Program-made: the position numbers and the translations under genes | Origin: Accumulibacter sp964420975 | GTDB lineage: Bacteria > Pseudomonadota > Gammaproteobacteria > Burkholderiales > Rhodocyclaceae | Direction: 5' to 3' | Assembly: GCA_964420975.1 (NCBI GenBank) | Contig: CAYQVH010000018.1 | Coordinates: 16,845 to 80,844, forward strand | DNA: 64,000 nucleotides | Notes under the pieces: model-generated | Database searches by the model: none | What the model was told of the DNA's origin: nothing | Seen by the model: only the letters and a program-made list of their open reading frames with translations | Part shown: one piece after another, positions 18,006-26,322 of the stretch | Layout: every line of letters begins with the position of its first letter | Numbering within the stretch: position 1 is the first letter of the stretch

Positions 18006-19750
18006 ACAAGTCGGCAGCGGCCACGCTCGAAAACCGCATCTTTGCCGAGCAAATCGACCTGGTTTACCGGCTGACGCCCCACACCCTGACCATGTCAATG
18101 ATCGGCTCAACGCTGGTCGTCGCCGTCCTCTGGACTTCGGCGCCGCGCGCGTGGTTGCTCGGCTGGTATTTGTTTCACCACCTCGTTACCGGCGCGCGTT
18201 ATCTGCTGATTCGCGTTTATCGCCGTGCCGCCCCAGCCGCCGACGCGGTGACACCCTGGAAGCAGCGCTTCGTCGCCGGTACGATCGCTGCCGGTAGCGT
18301 TTGGGGCGTCTGCGGCACAGCGCTATTGCCGCCCCCCGGCGAGGCGACGCAGTTCTTCATCGGACTCTATCTGGTGGGCGTCGCCGCCACCGGCATGTTC
18401 AGTCTGTCGCCCTATTTCTGGTCTTTCGTTCCTCTCGCCGGGGGCACCCTGCTACCGATGGCCGCCGTGCTTCTCGCTTCCGGTGTTGGCGGGCTGCAGC
18501 TCACCGGGACGGCCATTTTTCTTTTCCTTTACATCGCCCTCGCCAATGCTCGGCGCTTCGAGCGCATGACGATCGAGTCGATCCGTCTGCGCCTGCAACT
18601 CAGCGAAGCGCGCGACGCCGCCGAAGCTGCAAACCGGGCCAAATCACGCTTCCTGGCCAACATGAGTCACGAGATCCGGACGCCGATGAACGGCGTGCTG
18701 GGCATCGCCGAATTGCTGCTTGCCTCCCCGCTCTCGGAAGTCCAGCACCAGCGTCTGGAAACGCTTTACCGTTCGGGCCAGGATCTGCTGGACGTGATCA
18801 ACGACATTCTCGACGTTTCGAAGATCGAGGCCGGCCGGCTCGAGCTTCGCAACGCCGTTTTTGACCTGCAGGCGATGCTCGGTGACCTGGTCGAAGCGTT
18901 TGCTGTACCCGCGGCGGCCAAGGGGCTGACGCTGACCCTGCAGGTCGCGGCCGACGTTCCGCTCGCCGTCGACGGGGACCTGCCACGCCTGCGTCAAGTG
19001 CTGACCAATCTCGTCGCCAACGCGATTCGATTTACCGAAACTGGCGGCGTCGCCTTGCTGGTCAGCCGTGACCTCGACAACCGTATCCGCTTCGTGGTGA
19101 ACGATACCGGTCCAGGGCTGGCGGCGGGCGAGTGCACGCGGGTATTTGACGCTTTTGCCCAAGCCGATGACTCTGACAGCCGTCGCTACGGCGGCACCGG
19201 ACTCGGTCTCGCCATTGCTCGCCAGATCGTCACCCTGATGCACGGCGAGATTGGCGTCGACAGCACACCCGGCGGCGGCTCGACGTTCTGGTTCGTCGTC
19301 CCTTTGAGCGCGGGCGAGCTACCGGCGCCTCAACCACTCCCTACTGTCACGGAGTCAACCTTGCAAACACTCAATGGTCATGTCCTGCTGGTCGAGGACA
19401 ATAGCGTCAATCGTATGGTGGCAGAAGCCTTCCTGCGTCGCTTCGGCTTGCAGGTGAGTGTCGCTGTTGACGGTGAGCAGGCCATCGCAATGACCGCCGC
19501 TCAGCGTTTCGACGTCATTCTCATGGACTGCCAGATGCCGAATATTGACGGCTTTGAAGCGACCCGAGTAATCCGGGCGCGCGAAAGCGAGCCGGAGAGC
19601 AAGGGTACCGCGCCGCTGCCGATCATTGCGCTCACCGCCAACGCCTTCGAAGGCGATCGCGATCGCTGCCTGAAGGCGGGAATGAGCGACTTCATCGCCA
19701 AGCCGTTCAAGCAGACCGAGCTCTACGAGATGCTTGCACGCTGGCTGTGA
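17993..19750 (+). CDS. hybrid sensor histidine kinase / response regulator
   Basis: A 585-residue hybrid kinase. An N-terminal integral-membrane sensor of about six helices (residues 25-190) precedes a short coiled coil. The HisKA domain is FLANMSHEIRTPMNGVLGIAELL (phospho-acceptor His). The HATPase has NLVANAIRF, DTGPGL and GGTGLGLAI. A receiver domain follows, with VLLVEDNSVNRMVAEAFL, the phospho-Asp in VILMDCQMP and Lys in DFIAKPF. No HPt or output domain is present, so it should feed a separate phosphotransfer partner. The ATG at 17993 overlaps maf by 13 bp, suggesting translational coupling. The signal is unknown. Confidence 0.88.
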   Translation: MDAVDKSAAATLENRIFAEQIDLVYRLTPHTLTMSMIGSTLVVAVLWTSAPRAWLLGWYLFHHLVTGARYLLIRVYRRAAPAADAVTPWKQRFVAGTIAAGSVWGVCGTALLPPPGEATQFFIGLYLVGVAATGMFSLSPYFWSFVPLAGGTLLPMAAVLLASGVGGLQLTGTAIFLFLYIALANARRFERMTIESIRLRLQLSEARDAAEAANRAKSRFLANMSHEIRTPMNGVLGIAELLLASPLSEVQHQRLETLYRSGQDLLDVINDILDVSKIEAGRLELRNAVFDLQAMLGDLVEAFAVPAAAKGLTLTLQVAADVPLAVDGDLPRLRQVLTNLVANAIRFTETGGVALLVSRDLDNRIRFVVNDTGPGLAAGECTRVFDAFAQADDSDSRRYGGTGLGLAIARQIVTLMHGEIGVDSTPGGGSTFWFVVPLSAGELPAPQPLPTVTESTLQTLNGHVLLVEDNSVNRMVAEAFLRRFGLQVSVAVDGEQAIAMTAAQRFDVILMDCQMPNIDGFEATRVIRARESEPESKGTAPLPIIALTANAFEGDRDRCLKAGMSDFIAKPFKQTELYEMLARWL

Positions 19751-19793
19751 GTAGCTTCGCTGAGCCACCGGCGCGCCGCATAAAGTAGGCTGA

Positions 19794-20867
19794 CTACTTC
19801 GCCAACCAGCGTTCCATCGATCCTCGGCTCAGGCGTGCACCGAACGTCTCCAGCGTCCACCGCGCGACGTCGTCGGCGACTTCGCCGTCAACGCTGACGA
19901 CGGTGCGCAGGTCGAGGTCATGCGTCGCCTGCGGCGCCACCGATTGGTTCATCATCGCCCGCAGCAAAGCGGTCGGCAGCAAGGCGTTGCGCACCCCGCA
20001 ACGATCAAGCAAAGTCAGCGCCTGGCACGCGTCGACGTGACCGTCGTAAGCCAGCAGCGGTGCGCCAAAATGCCAGGTAGGCAGGACCACGCCCCACAGC
20101 CCGGGGTTGCCCGCCCAGTCCGCCGGCGACCAGACAAGATCGCCGGCGAGTGGAAACGGGGCATGCCCTTCGAGAAAACGGCTGACCGCACCGAACAGGG
20201 TACGGTGCGCGAGCACAGTACCGGGCGTCTTTTCGTCGTCGCCGTCAGGACCGACGATCATTGCTGCGTCGGCGGCCAGGGTGCGCCGCGGCGAGTAGCG
20301 TGGAGAGGCATGCTCGAGTACGGCGGACCACCGACAAACGTCGCCGGCAAGTCCGCAGCCGACGCCGATCAGATGTCGCAAGGCGTCCAGTTCACGACGC
20401 ACCGACTGGACAGCGTCGAGACCCGCCGCCGCCGCGATGAGAATGTGGGCGCCAGTGTCGCGCAGACGGCGCACGATGAGCGGTGGCGCCATGCGCCTCG
20501 GCAGCGGCACCAGCAACGCGCCCATCTGACAGACGGCGACCAAGGCGATCGCGTACTCCACCGACTGCGGCAGTGAGACCGCGACCCGATCGCCCGGCAG
20601 TGTTCCGAGCGCGGCGAGCACATTGGACAGACGGTTGGCCTGCTGTTGAATGTCCCAAAAACTGTACGCCGCGCGCCGCCCACCGGCGTCCTCGCAATAG
20701 AGCGCCAACCGGCCACGCTCGCCTGCCCAGCGACCACAGACGTCAACGGCGAGATTGAAATGCTCGGGCACCTGACCGTGGAATGGCCGCTGCTCGTCGC
20801 CGTTTTCAGTCGCCGAGGGTTCGTCGGCCGACGTGGCAGGGCATTCGCCGTGATCACCTGCCGCCAC
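19794..20867 (-). CDS. truncated AMP-binding (acyl-CoA ligase-like) protein
   Basis: About 357 residues from a GTG at 20867 that overlaps the glcF stop by 14 bp. It aligns with the N-terminal part of acyl/aryl-CoA ligases (FNLAVDVCGRWAGERGRLALYCEDAGGRRAAYSFWDIQQQANRLSNVL...GDRVAVSLPQS.EYAIALVAVCQMGALLVPLPRRMAP). The adenylation P-loop, normally TSGTTGxPK, reads VGPDGDDEKTPGTVLAHR. The protein ends before the mobile C-terminal domain that carries the catalytic Lys. It is therefore unlikely to be a normal ligase. It may be a decayed gene or a non-catalytic partner co-expressed with glcDEF. Confidence 0.65.
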   Translation of the reverse strand: MAAGDHGECPATSADEPSATENGDEQRPFHGQVPEHFNLAVDVCGRWAGERGRLALYCEDAGGRRAAYSFWDIQQQANRLSNVLAALGTLPGDRVAVSLPQSVEYAIALVAVCQMGALLVPLPRRMAPPLIVRRLRDTGAHILIAAAAGLDAVQSVRRELDALRHLIGVGCGLAGDVCRWSAVLEHASPRYSPRRTLAADAAMIVGPDGDDEKTPGTVLAHRTLFGAVSRFLEGHAPFPLAGDLVWSPADWAGNPGLWGVVLPTWHFGAPLLAYDGHVDACQALTLLDRCGVRNALLPTALLRAMMNQSVAPQATHDLDLRTVVSVDGEVADDVARWTLETFGARLSRGSMERWLAK

Positions 20868-22107
20868 GGAGTCGCTCGTCGATGAGTTCGATCCAGTGTC
20901 GAACAGGCAAAGTGCTGCCGCCCTGCAGATGCATCTGGCATCCGATGTTGGCAGTGACCAGCACGGTCGGCGAATCGGCGGTGAGTGCCGCCAGCTTGTC
21001 GTCGCGTAAGCGGTTGGCCAGCTCGGGCTGAGTGATCGAATAGGTGCCGGCTGACCCGCAGCAGAGGTGCGCATCGGCAACCGCAACGAGTTGGTAGCCG
21101 GCATCGGTCAACAGACTCTCGACGACGCCACGCAGCTGTTGTCCGTGCTGCAGGGTGCAGGGTGAATGAAAAGCCACCCGCTGGCCGCCGAATGCCCCGG
21201 CTGACCCCAGTAACTCGCGGAGACGGTCGCGTTCGTCGGCGAGTACCTCGCAGGCGTCGCGCGTCAGCGCTGAGATGCGTTCCGCTTTTTTTGCGTACGC
21301 CGGATCGTCCTTGAACACTTCGCGATACGCCCGAACGTGTTCGCCACAACCCGACGCGGTCATGACAAACCCCTCGACCTGTCCGCCAACGAGCAAGGAC
21401 CACCAGGCGTCGATCACCTGTCGCATGTCCTGGCGCCCTTTTTCGCGGGCGTTGAGGTGATAGCGCAAGGCGCCGCAGCAAGCGGCGGCGGGAACTACAA
21501 CCAGTTCGATCGCCAGCCGATCCAGAACGCGTGCCAGCGCCGCATGGGTGTTCGGCGCCAGGATCGGCTGCACACAACCGGCCAGCGCCACCAGCCGCCG
21601 CCGATGTCCCGCCGGGGCCGGCCACGGACCGGAGTCACTCCCTGCCGCGGCCGGCACCTTGCCAGCAAGCGCTGCCGGCAACAGGGGTCGCAACCACTGT
21701 CCAAGGCGGACCGCCGGCTTGAAGACCCAGCGTCTCGGCAAGGCTTCGCAGAGCAGGAATCGCATCGCACGGTCGGTCAGAGAACGCGGCACGCGTTCGT
21801 CGAGCACCTGACGACCAATTTCGAGCAGGCGATGATAACGGACACCGGACGGACACGTGGTCTCACACGAACGACAACTCAGGCAGCGGTCAAGATGAGT
21901 TTGGGTTCTTTTACTCACCGGCTGCCCCTCGAGCATCTCCTTGATCAGATAGATGCGGCCGCGTGGCCCGTCGAGTTCGTCGCCTAACAGTTGAAACGTC
22001 GGACAGGTGGCAGTGCAAAAACCACAATGCACGCAGCTGCGCAAAATGGCATCGGCCTCTCGGCCAATCGCCGTATCCTTGATGAAATCGGCAAGCGTCG
22101 TCTGCAT
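20854..22107 (-). CDS. glcF: glycolate oxidase iron-sulfur subunit GlcF
   Basis: A 417-residue GlcF. It has two ferredoxin-type [4Fe-4S] motifs (CVHCGFCTATCP near residue 25 and CLSCRSCETTCPSGV near residue 76) followed by two cysteine-rich CCG domains (LAGCVQPILAPNTHAAL..CCG and HSPCTLQHGQQL...CCGSAGTYSITQP). It accepts electrons from the flavin subunits GlcD/GlcE and passes them to quinone at the membrane. It lies 12 bp downstream of glcE on the same strand. Confidence 0.94.
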   Translation of the reverse strand: MQTTLADFIKDTAIGREADAILRSCVHCGFCTATCPTFQLLGDELDGPRGRIYLIKEMLEGQPVSKRTQTHLDRCLSCRSCETTCPSGVRYHRLLEIGRQVLDERVPRSLTDRAMRFLLCEALPRRWVFKPAVRLGQWLRPLLPAALAGKVPAAAGSDSGPWPAPAGHRRRLVALAGCVQPILAPNTHAALARVLDRLAIELVVVPAAACCGALRYHLNAREKGRQDMRQVIDAWWSLLVGGQVEGFVMTASGCGEHVRAYREVFKDDPAYAKKAERISALTRDACEVLADERDRLRELLGSAGAFGGQRVAFHSPCTLQHGQQLRGVVESLLTDAGYQLVAVADAHLCCGSAGTYSITQPELANRLRDDKLAALTADSPTVLVTANIGCQMHLQGGSTLPVRHWIELIDERLRGGR

Positions 22108-22119
22108 GATCGGTAACGC

Positions 22120-23187
22120 TCAAAAGTCCGGATACAGGCGGCCGCGGTTGAACACTCCGTGCGGATCGAAAGCCGCCTTCAGACGGCGATGGATGCCCGC
22201 CAGCGGCGTTGACAACGGCTGAAAGACACCCGCTGAGCGCTTCAGTCCCGGGTCCCCACGAAACAGGGTGGCGTGCCCATCGGCGTTGGCGGCCGCCGCC
22301 CGCACGGCGTCCGGTTCGCCGCCACGCAGCCAGCGCTGCGCCCCACCCCATTCGATGAACGTCCGACCAAGACGCTGCGGTGCCGCGGTAGACGGGAGCG
22401 ACAGGCGCCAGAGCGCCTCGTCGCCGGCAAAAAAGTCCTGCTCCTGTTCGCGTACGGACCGCCAGAACGACGCGGCATCGTCGTCGCCAAGCAGATCGCC
22501 ACCGAGCTTTTTGTGCGCGGCGTCGATGGCTGCTGCGGCCCCGGACAGGCGAACGGTCATTTGACCGTCGTGCCAGGCCGAAGCCGAAATGGGCAGCGGC
22601 CGCCCGCCCCACTCGTTGAGTCGCGCCAGCGCTGTAGCCTCGTCCAGGAAAAAGACGACGCTCTTTTCTGCTGCTGGCGTCGGCAGAACTTTCAGCGACA
22701 CCTCCAGCACGACGCCGAGCGTTCCGAGGCTCCCAGCCATCAACCGCGCCACGTCGTAACCGGCAACGTTTTTCATCACTCGGCCACCAAACGAGAGCAC
22801 GTCGCCGCGACCGTCGAGCACCTTGACGCCGAGCACGAAATCACGAACCGCGCCCGCGGCCGGCCGACGTGGTCCGGACAAGCCGCTCGCCAGCATCCCG
22901 CCGACGGTCGCTGTCGACCCAAAATGCGGGGGTTCAAAGGCCAGCGCCTGACCTTCGTCTGCCAACGCGGCCGCCAGGTCGCGCAAGGGCGTACCGGCGC
23001 GCACCGTGACCACCAGCTCGGTGGGTTCGTAAGCAACGATTCCCCGACACGCGCCGACCGGCAGCGGCCCACCCTGCTCCGGCTCGCCATAGAACGCCTT
23101 GCTGCCACCGCCGCGAATCGCCAGCGGAATGCCGGAAGACACCGCTTCGCGGATGCGCTGGCGCCATTCGTCGATCAGAGCGTCCAT
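22120..23187 (-). CDS. glcE: glycolate oxidase FAD-binding subunit GlcE
   Basis: A 355-residue GlcE with a PCMH-type FAD-binding domain: IPLAIRGGGSKAFYG, ELVVTVRAGTPLRDLAAALADEGQALAFEPPHFG, ATVGGMLASGLSGPRRPAAGAVRDFVLG. The ATG at 23187 was chosen because GGAG lies 8-9 nt upstream; a TTG six codons earlier is less likely. It is an essential partner of GlcD and GlcF. It starts 24 bp after glcD. Confidence 0.92.
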   Translation of the reverse strand: MDALIDEWRQRIREAVSSGIPLAIRGGGSKAFYGEPEQGGPLPVGACRGIVAYEPTELVVTVRAGTPLRDLAAALADEGQALAFEPPHFGSTATVGGMLASGLSGPRRPAAGAVRDFVLGVKVLDGRGDVLSFGGRVMKNVAGYDVARLMAGSLGTLGVVLEVSLKVLPTPAAEKSVVFFLDEATALARLNEWGGRPLPISASAWHDGQMTVRLSGAAAAIDAAHKKLGGDLLGDDDAASFWRSVREQEQDFFAGDEALWRLSLPSTAAPQRLGRTFIEWGGAQRWLRGGEPDAVRAAAANADGHATLFRGDPGLKRSAGVFQPLSTPLAGIHRRLKAAFDPHGVFNRGRLYPDF

Positions 23188-23211
23188 TGCGCCGGCTCCG
23201 AGCAACGATCG

Positions 23212-24690
23212 TCAGAGCGAGACGGCAACCGAGAGTCCGGTGCGCGCCTGCGTGTACTCGCGGCAGCGCGCCAGCGTCGGCACTCCCTTGCCCGGATTGA
23301 GCAGGCCATACTCGTCGAACGCCGCCTTCAGGCGATGGAAAGCGGCAATCTCGGCTTCGCTGAACTGCTCGGCCATGAGCAGAATCTTCTCCAGGCCAAC
23401 GCCGTGCTCGCCCGTAATCGTGCCGCCAAAACGCACCGACAGCTCCAGAATCTCGGCGCCAAAAGCAACAGCACGTTCGATTTCGCCGGCCTGATTCGCG
23501 TCGTACATGATCAAGGGGTGCAAGTTGCCGTCGCCGGCGTGAAAGACGTTGGCGCAGCGGAGGCGGTACTTTTCCGAGAGGTCATTGATCGCAGCCAGCA
23601 TTTCGGCCAAGCGCTTCCTCGGAATCGTGCCGTCCATACACAGATAGTCGGGAGTCATCCGTCCGACCGCCGGGAACGCCGCCTTGCGTCCAGCCCAGAA
23701 ACGAAGTCTCTCGGCTTCGCTCGTCGAAACGCGCAGACTGGTCGCTCCGCTCCCCTCGAGTACCGCGGCCATGCGAGCGATCTCTTCGCCGACTTCCTCC
23801 GGCGTACCGTCAGACTCGCACAGCAGGACCGCTGCCGCTTCCAGATCGTAGCCCGCGTTAACGTAGGGCTCGACCGCCTGAATTGCCTTCCGGTCCATCA
23901 TCTCCAGTCCGGCTGGAACGATGCCGGCAGCGATGATGCTGGCCACCGCGTCGCCAGCCTGACGCACGTCGTCAAACGAGGCCATCACCACCTGCGCCGT
24001 TTCGGGCCTCGGCGTCAGTTTGACCGTCACCTCGGTAATCACGACCAGCAGCCCTTCGGAACCGTTAACCAAAGCCAGCAGATCGTACCCCGGCGCGTCA
24101 AGAGCGGCACCACCGATTTCAACGACCTCGCCTTCGACCGTCAGTCCGCGCACGCGCAGGACGTTGTGCACCGTCAATCCATACTTCAGACAGTGCACAC
24201 CGCCCGAATTCTCGGCCACGTTGCCGCCGATCGTACACGCGATCTGCGACGACGGATCAGGTGCGTAGTACAGACCATGCACCGCCGCCGCTTCGGAAAC
24301 CGCCAGATTGCGTACGCCGGGCTGGACCACGGCCGTCCGTGAGCACGGATCGACGCGAAGAATTTTCTTCAGGCGAACAAGCGATACCACGACCGCGTCC
24401 GGATGCGGCGTTGCGCCCCCGGAAAGACCGGTCGCCGCCCCCCGCGCAATGACCGGCACTTTCAGCCGGTGGCAGATTCTGAGGATCGCCTGCACCTGCG
24501 CTTCGCTATCCGGCAAGGTGACGATCAACGGTAACTGCCGAACCGCCGTCAGGCCGTCGCATTCATACGGCCGTAGATCCTCTTCTTCAACGAGCACGGC
24601 CGTCTCCGGCAGTATTTCGCGCAGTTGCCCAATCAAGTGCGCACGATCCACCGGAAAGCGGCGATCTGCGAGCGTACGGGCGAGGTTCAT
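23212..24690 (-). CDS. glcD: glycolate oxidase catalytic flavoprotein GlcD
   Basis: A 492-residue FAD-linked oxidase. It has the N-terminal FAD-binding domain PVIARGAATGLSGGATPHPDAVVVSLVRLKKIL and CTIGGNVAENSGGVHCLKYGLTVHNVL. The C-terminal FAD-oxidase domain ends FHAGDGNLHPLIMYD...GTITGEHGVGLEKILLM. GlcD oxidises glycolate (and D-lactate) to glyoxylate, for example to salvage 2-phosphoglycolate carbon. The ATG at 24690 has GGGAAG about 7 nt upstream. It is the first gene of glcDEF plus the truncated AMP-binding gene. Confidence 0.94.
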   Translation of the reverse strand: MNLARTLADRRFPVDRAHLIGQLREILPETAVLVEEEDLRPYECDGLTAVRQLPLIVTLPDSEAQVQAILRICHRLKVPVIARGAATGLSGGATPHPDAVVVSLVRLKKILRVDPCSRTAVVQPGVRNLAVSEAAAVHGLYYAPDPSSQIACTIGGNVAENSGGVHCLKYGLTVHNVLRVRGLTVEGEVVEIGGAALDAPGYDLLALVNGSEGLLVVITEVTVKLTPRPETAQVVMASFDDVRQAGDAVASIIAAGIVPAGLEMMDRKAIQAVEPYVNAGYDLEAAAVLLCESDGTPEEVGEEIARMAAVLEGSGATSLRVSTSEAERLRFWAGRKAAFPAVGRMTPDYLCMDGTIPRKRLAEMLAAINDLSEKYRLRCANVFHAGDGNLHPLIMYDANQAGEIERAVAFGAEILELSVRFGGTITGEHGVGLEKILLMAEQFSEAEIAAFHRLKAAFDEYGLLNPGKGVPTLARCREYTQARTGLSVAVSL

Positions 24691-24745
24691 GACGTCTTCC
24701 CAGAATCCGGCGACGGCCCGCAATCTGCGGCGGGCAGTCCGGCAT

Positions 24746-24772
24746 TACGTCGCTTACGTCGCTCACGTCGCC
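24746..24772. repeat. 9-bp tandem repeat upstream of glcD
   Basis: Three head-to-tail copies of a 9-mer, TACGTCGCT twice and then CACGTCGCC, lie 56-82 bp upstream of the glcD start codon, in its probable promoter region. They could be iterated operator half-sites or simple slippage. Confidence 0.6.
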
Positions 24773-24842
24773 ACGGGACCATTGCACGCAGCCTCACGGG
24801 TAAGCGGCGGAGCTTCCCGCGCTTACCTTGACCTAAGCCATC

Positions 24843-25574
24843 TCAGCCGCCCGAGCCGACGTAACCGGGCAATCCTGCCGCCTCGGGCAGGCTGGCAAGA
24901 TGCACCGCCTCATCAATGATCGCCTGCCGATCCTCGTCCTTCATCTCGGAAATCAGGATGTCAACATTGTTGACCTCATTACGGAGCACCCCCTTGTCGA
25001 GGATCATCCGCATGCGAAAGTACTGCGCCCATTGAAACTCGGCGAAGTCCGCCTGGGATTTCTCGTAGCCAAAATGCGTGCGCACATACCAAGCGAGGCC
25101 CCGGTACGGATCGTTGCGCAGGTCCTTGACGTGCTTCGGCAGCGCGTCCGGCTGGATGGGCCCTCCACCCGTGTGATCAAACAGAAAGACCCAGGCGTTG
25201 TCGTGCATCGCCTTCCAGAAATTGTAGTCCTTGAGAACGCTCCAGTTGTACAACACCTCGACCACCACCCGCGCGTTGCCGGTGTCAATCCCGGCCTCGT
25301 TCTTGTCTTTCGCGGCATCCCAGAGCGCGCGTGCCAAATGGTGATGATCGGTCAGGTAGTACTTGTCGTCGTTGCCAATGACGATCGGCACCGGGTGCGT
25401 GATCAGATAAGCGATGAGGTCGTCCCGGCTCTTGTTGCGCATCGACTCCGCCTTCGCGTTCACCTCGTCAAGACCGACGCCGCATTGCGTCGGGTGCAGC
25501 TCCGAGACCCGCAGCTGGTAAAGCTGTCCACCACGATGGGCACGCGGCGTACATTCCTCGTAATTGAAATCCAT
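24843..25574 (-). CDS. ParB-like (ParBc_2) protein
   Basis: A 243-residue protein. Its N-terminal half matches the ParBc_2 / putative ParB-like nuclease family: YQLRVSELHPTQCGVGLDEVNAKAESM, then VPIVIGNDDKYYLTDHHHLARALWDA, with the hallmark TDHHH(L/V). The remainder (WYVRTHFGYEKSQADFAEFQWAQYFRMRMIL...EAAGLPGYVGSGG) is conserved in that family. No HTH is seen, so chromosome partitioning is not implied and the function is unknown. A 93-residue acidic protein is encoded 44 bp upstream on the same strand, so the two probably form an operon. Confidence 0.7.
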   Translation of the reverse strand: MDFNYEECTPRAHRGGQLYQLRVSELHPTQCGVGLDEVNAKAESMRNKSRDDLIAYLITHPVPIVIGNDDKYYLTDHHHLARALWDAAKDKNEAGIDTGNARVVVEVLYNWSVLKDYNFWKAMHDNAWVFLFDHTGGGPIQPDALPKHVKDLRNDPYRGLAWYVRTHFGYEKSQADFAEFQWAQYFRMRMILDKGVLRNEVNNVDILISEMKDEDRQAIIDEAVHLASLPEAAGLPGYVGSGG

Positions 25575-25618
25575 GATCCTTCTCCTCTCGACATCGGCCC
25601 CGGCGGGGCAGCGAATGC

Positions 25619-25900
25619 TTAGGTCTGTGCCTGCTCGTTGGCCAGTGCCTTCGCGGTAATCTCTTCGTACAAGCGCGCCATTCTCGTCGCCAGTTCCTGA
25701 TATTCGGGATGTCGAGCCAGAAACGGTTTGGCGTCCTCGGTATCGGCAAACACTCTTTCCAAAAAGCCGATGTCAAGGTCATCCAGCAACTGACCCGAGT
25801 CCACTTTTGCCTTGAGGTCGAGAGCGCGCGGCAAACGCTCCTTCTCCAGGCGTTCGAGAACCACCATTGCCAAACCGAGATCGTCCGTCTCCTGACTCAT
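25619..25900 (-). CDS. small hypothetical protein
   Basis: A 93-residue, highly charged helical protein (MVVLERLEKERLPRALDLKAKVDSGQLLDDLDIGFLERVFADTEDAKPFLARHPEYQELATRMARLYEEI). The start ATG at 25900 is preceded by AAAGGAG. No signal peptide, Cys or membrane segment is present. I do not recognise the family. It precedes the ParB-like gene by 44 bp and probably shares its transcript. The predicted coiled-coil character would fit a protein-protein adaptor. Confidence 0.65.
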   Translation of the reverse strand: MSQETDDLGLAMVVLERLEKERLPRALDLKAKVDSGQLLDDLDIGFLERVFADTEDAKPFLARHPEYQELATRMARLYEEITAKALANEQAQT

Positions 25901-26322
25901 TCCGTGCTCCTTTCTTCTCCGAGTTCCTCTGCCACAACTTCGGCGGTCGAGAGGCCGACAAGACTCCTGCACGCCGAATGTGACGGCCCATGATGCCAGT
26001 TGTCCGCTGCAAAAGGCAATAGGCGCCCTTTGGCAATGACGATCTGGCAAAGCGCCGACCACATCACAACCGGTTACACAAGCCGGACAAACGGGCAACA
26101 GATCGGCGCTCCGGGATTCGCTATCGTGCACTCCGTCGCTGATGCACTTTCTCCTCCCCCTCCCCCGTGCCTCAGTGACGACCCTCCGGCCCGCACAGCC
26201 CCTCCCTCTGTGCGGGCCGTTTCTTTTTCAGCCGGCCTATAATCACTCGCCCAGCGAACCGGCGTACGACGCCGCGGGAGAATCGGTTCTGGGGCGGCGA
26301 TTTCTTTTTCGGAGAGGTGGAC
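25901..26322. other. divergent intergenic region with orphan terminator
   Basis: About 420 bp between divergent genes, with no convincing ORF. It holds a strong rightward intrinsic terminator (26187-26229) with no annotated gene upstream of it on that strand. A TATAAT hexamer at 26238-26243, without a clear -35, is suited to driving the M16 peptidase gene. Confidence 0.6.
26187..26229 (+). terminator. strong rho-independent terminator
   Basis: A perfect 12-bp stem, CGGCCCGCACAG (26187-26198) with CTGTGCGGGCCG (26208-26219), has a 9-nt loop and is followed by TTTCTTTTTC. The orientation is rightward. No gene reads into it from the left on this strand, so it suggests a small unannotated RNA or leader attenuation. 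Confidence 0.85.

Noticed and set aside
22273..24342. Rightward 689-codon frame opposite glcE and glcD
   Set aside because: It is the antisense of two clear glycolate oxidase subunits, with no recognisable domain.
24843..25574. Chromosome or plasmid partition system (parAB)
   Set aside because: The ParB-like protein lacks a DNA-binding HTH and there is no parA gene nearby.
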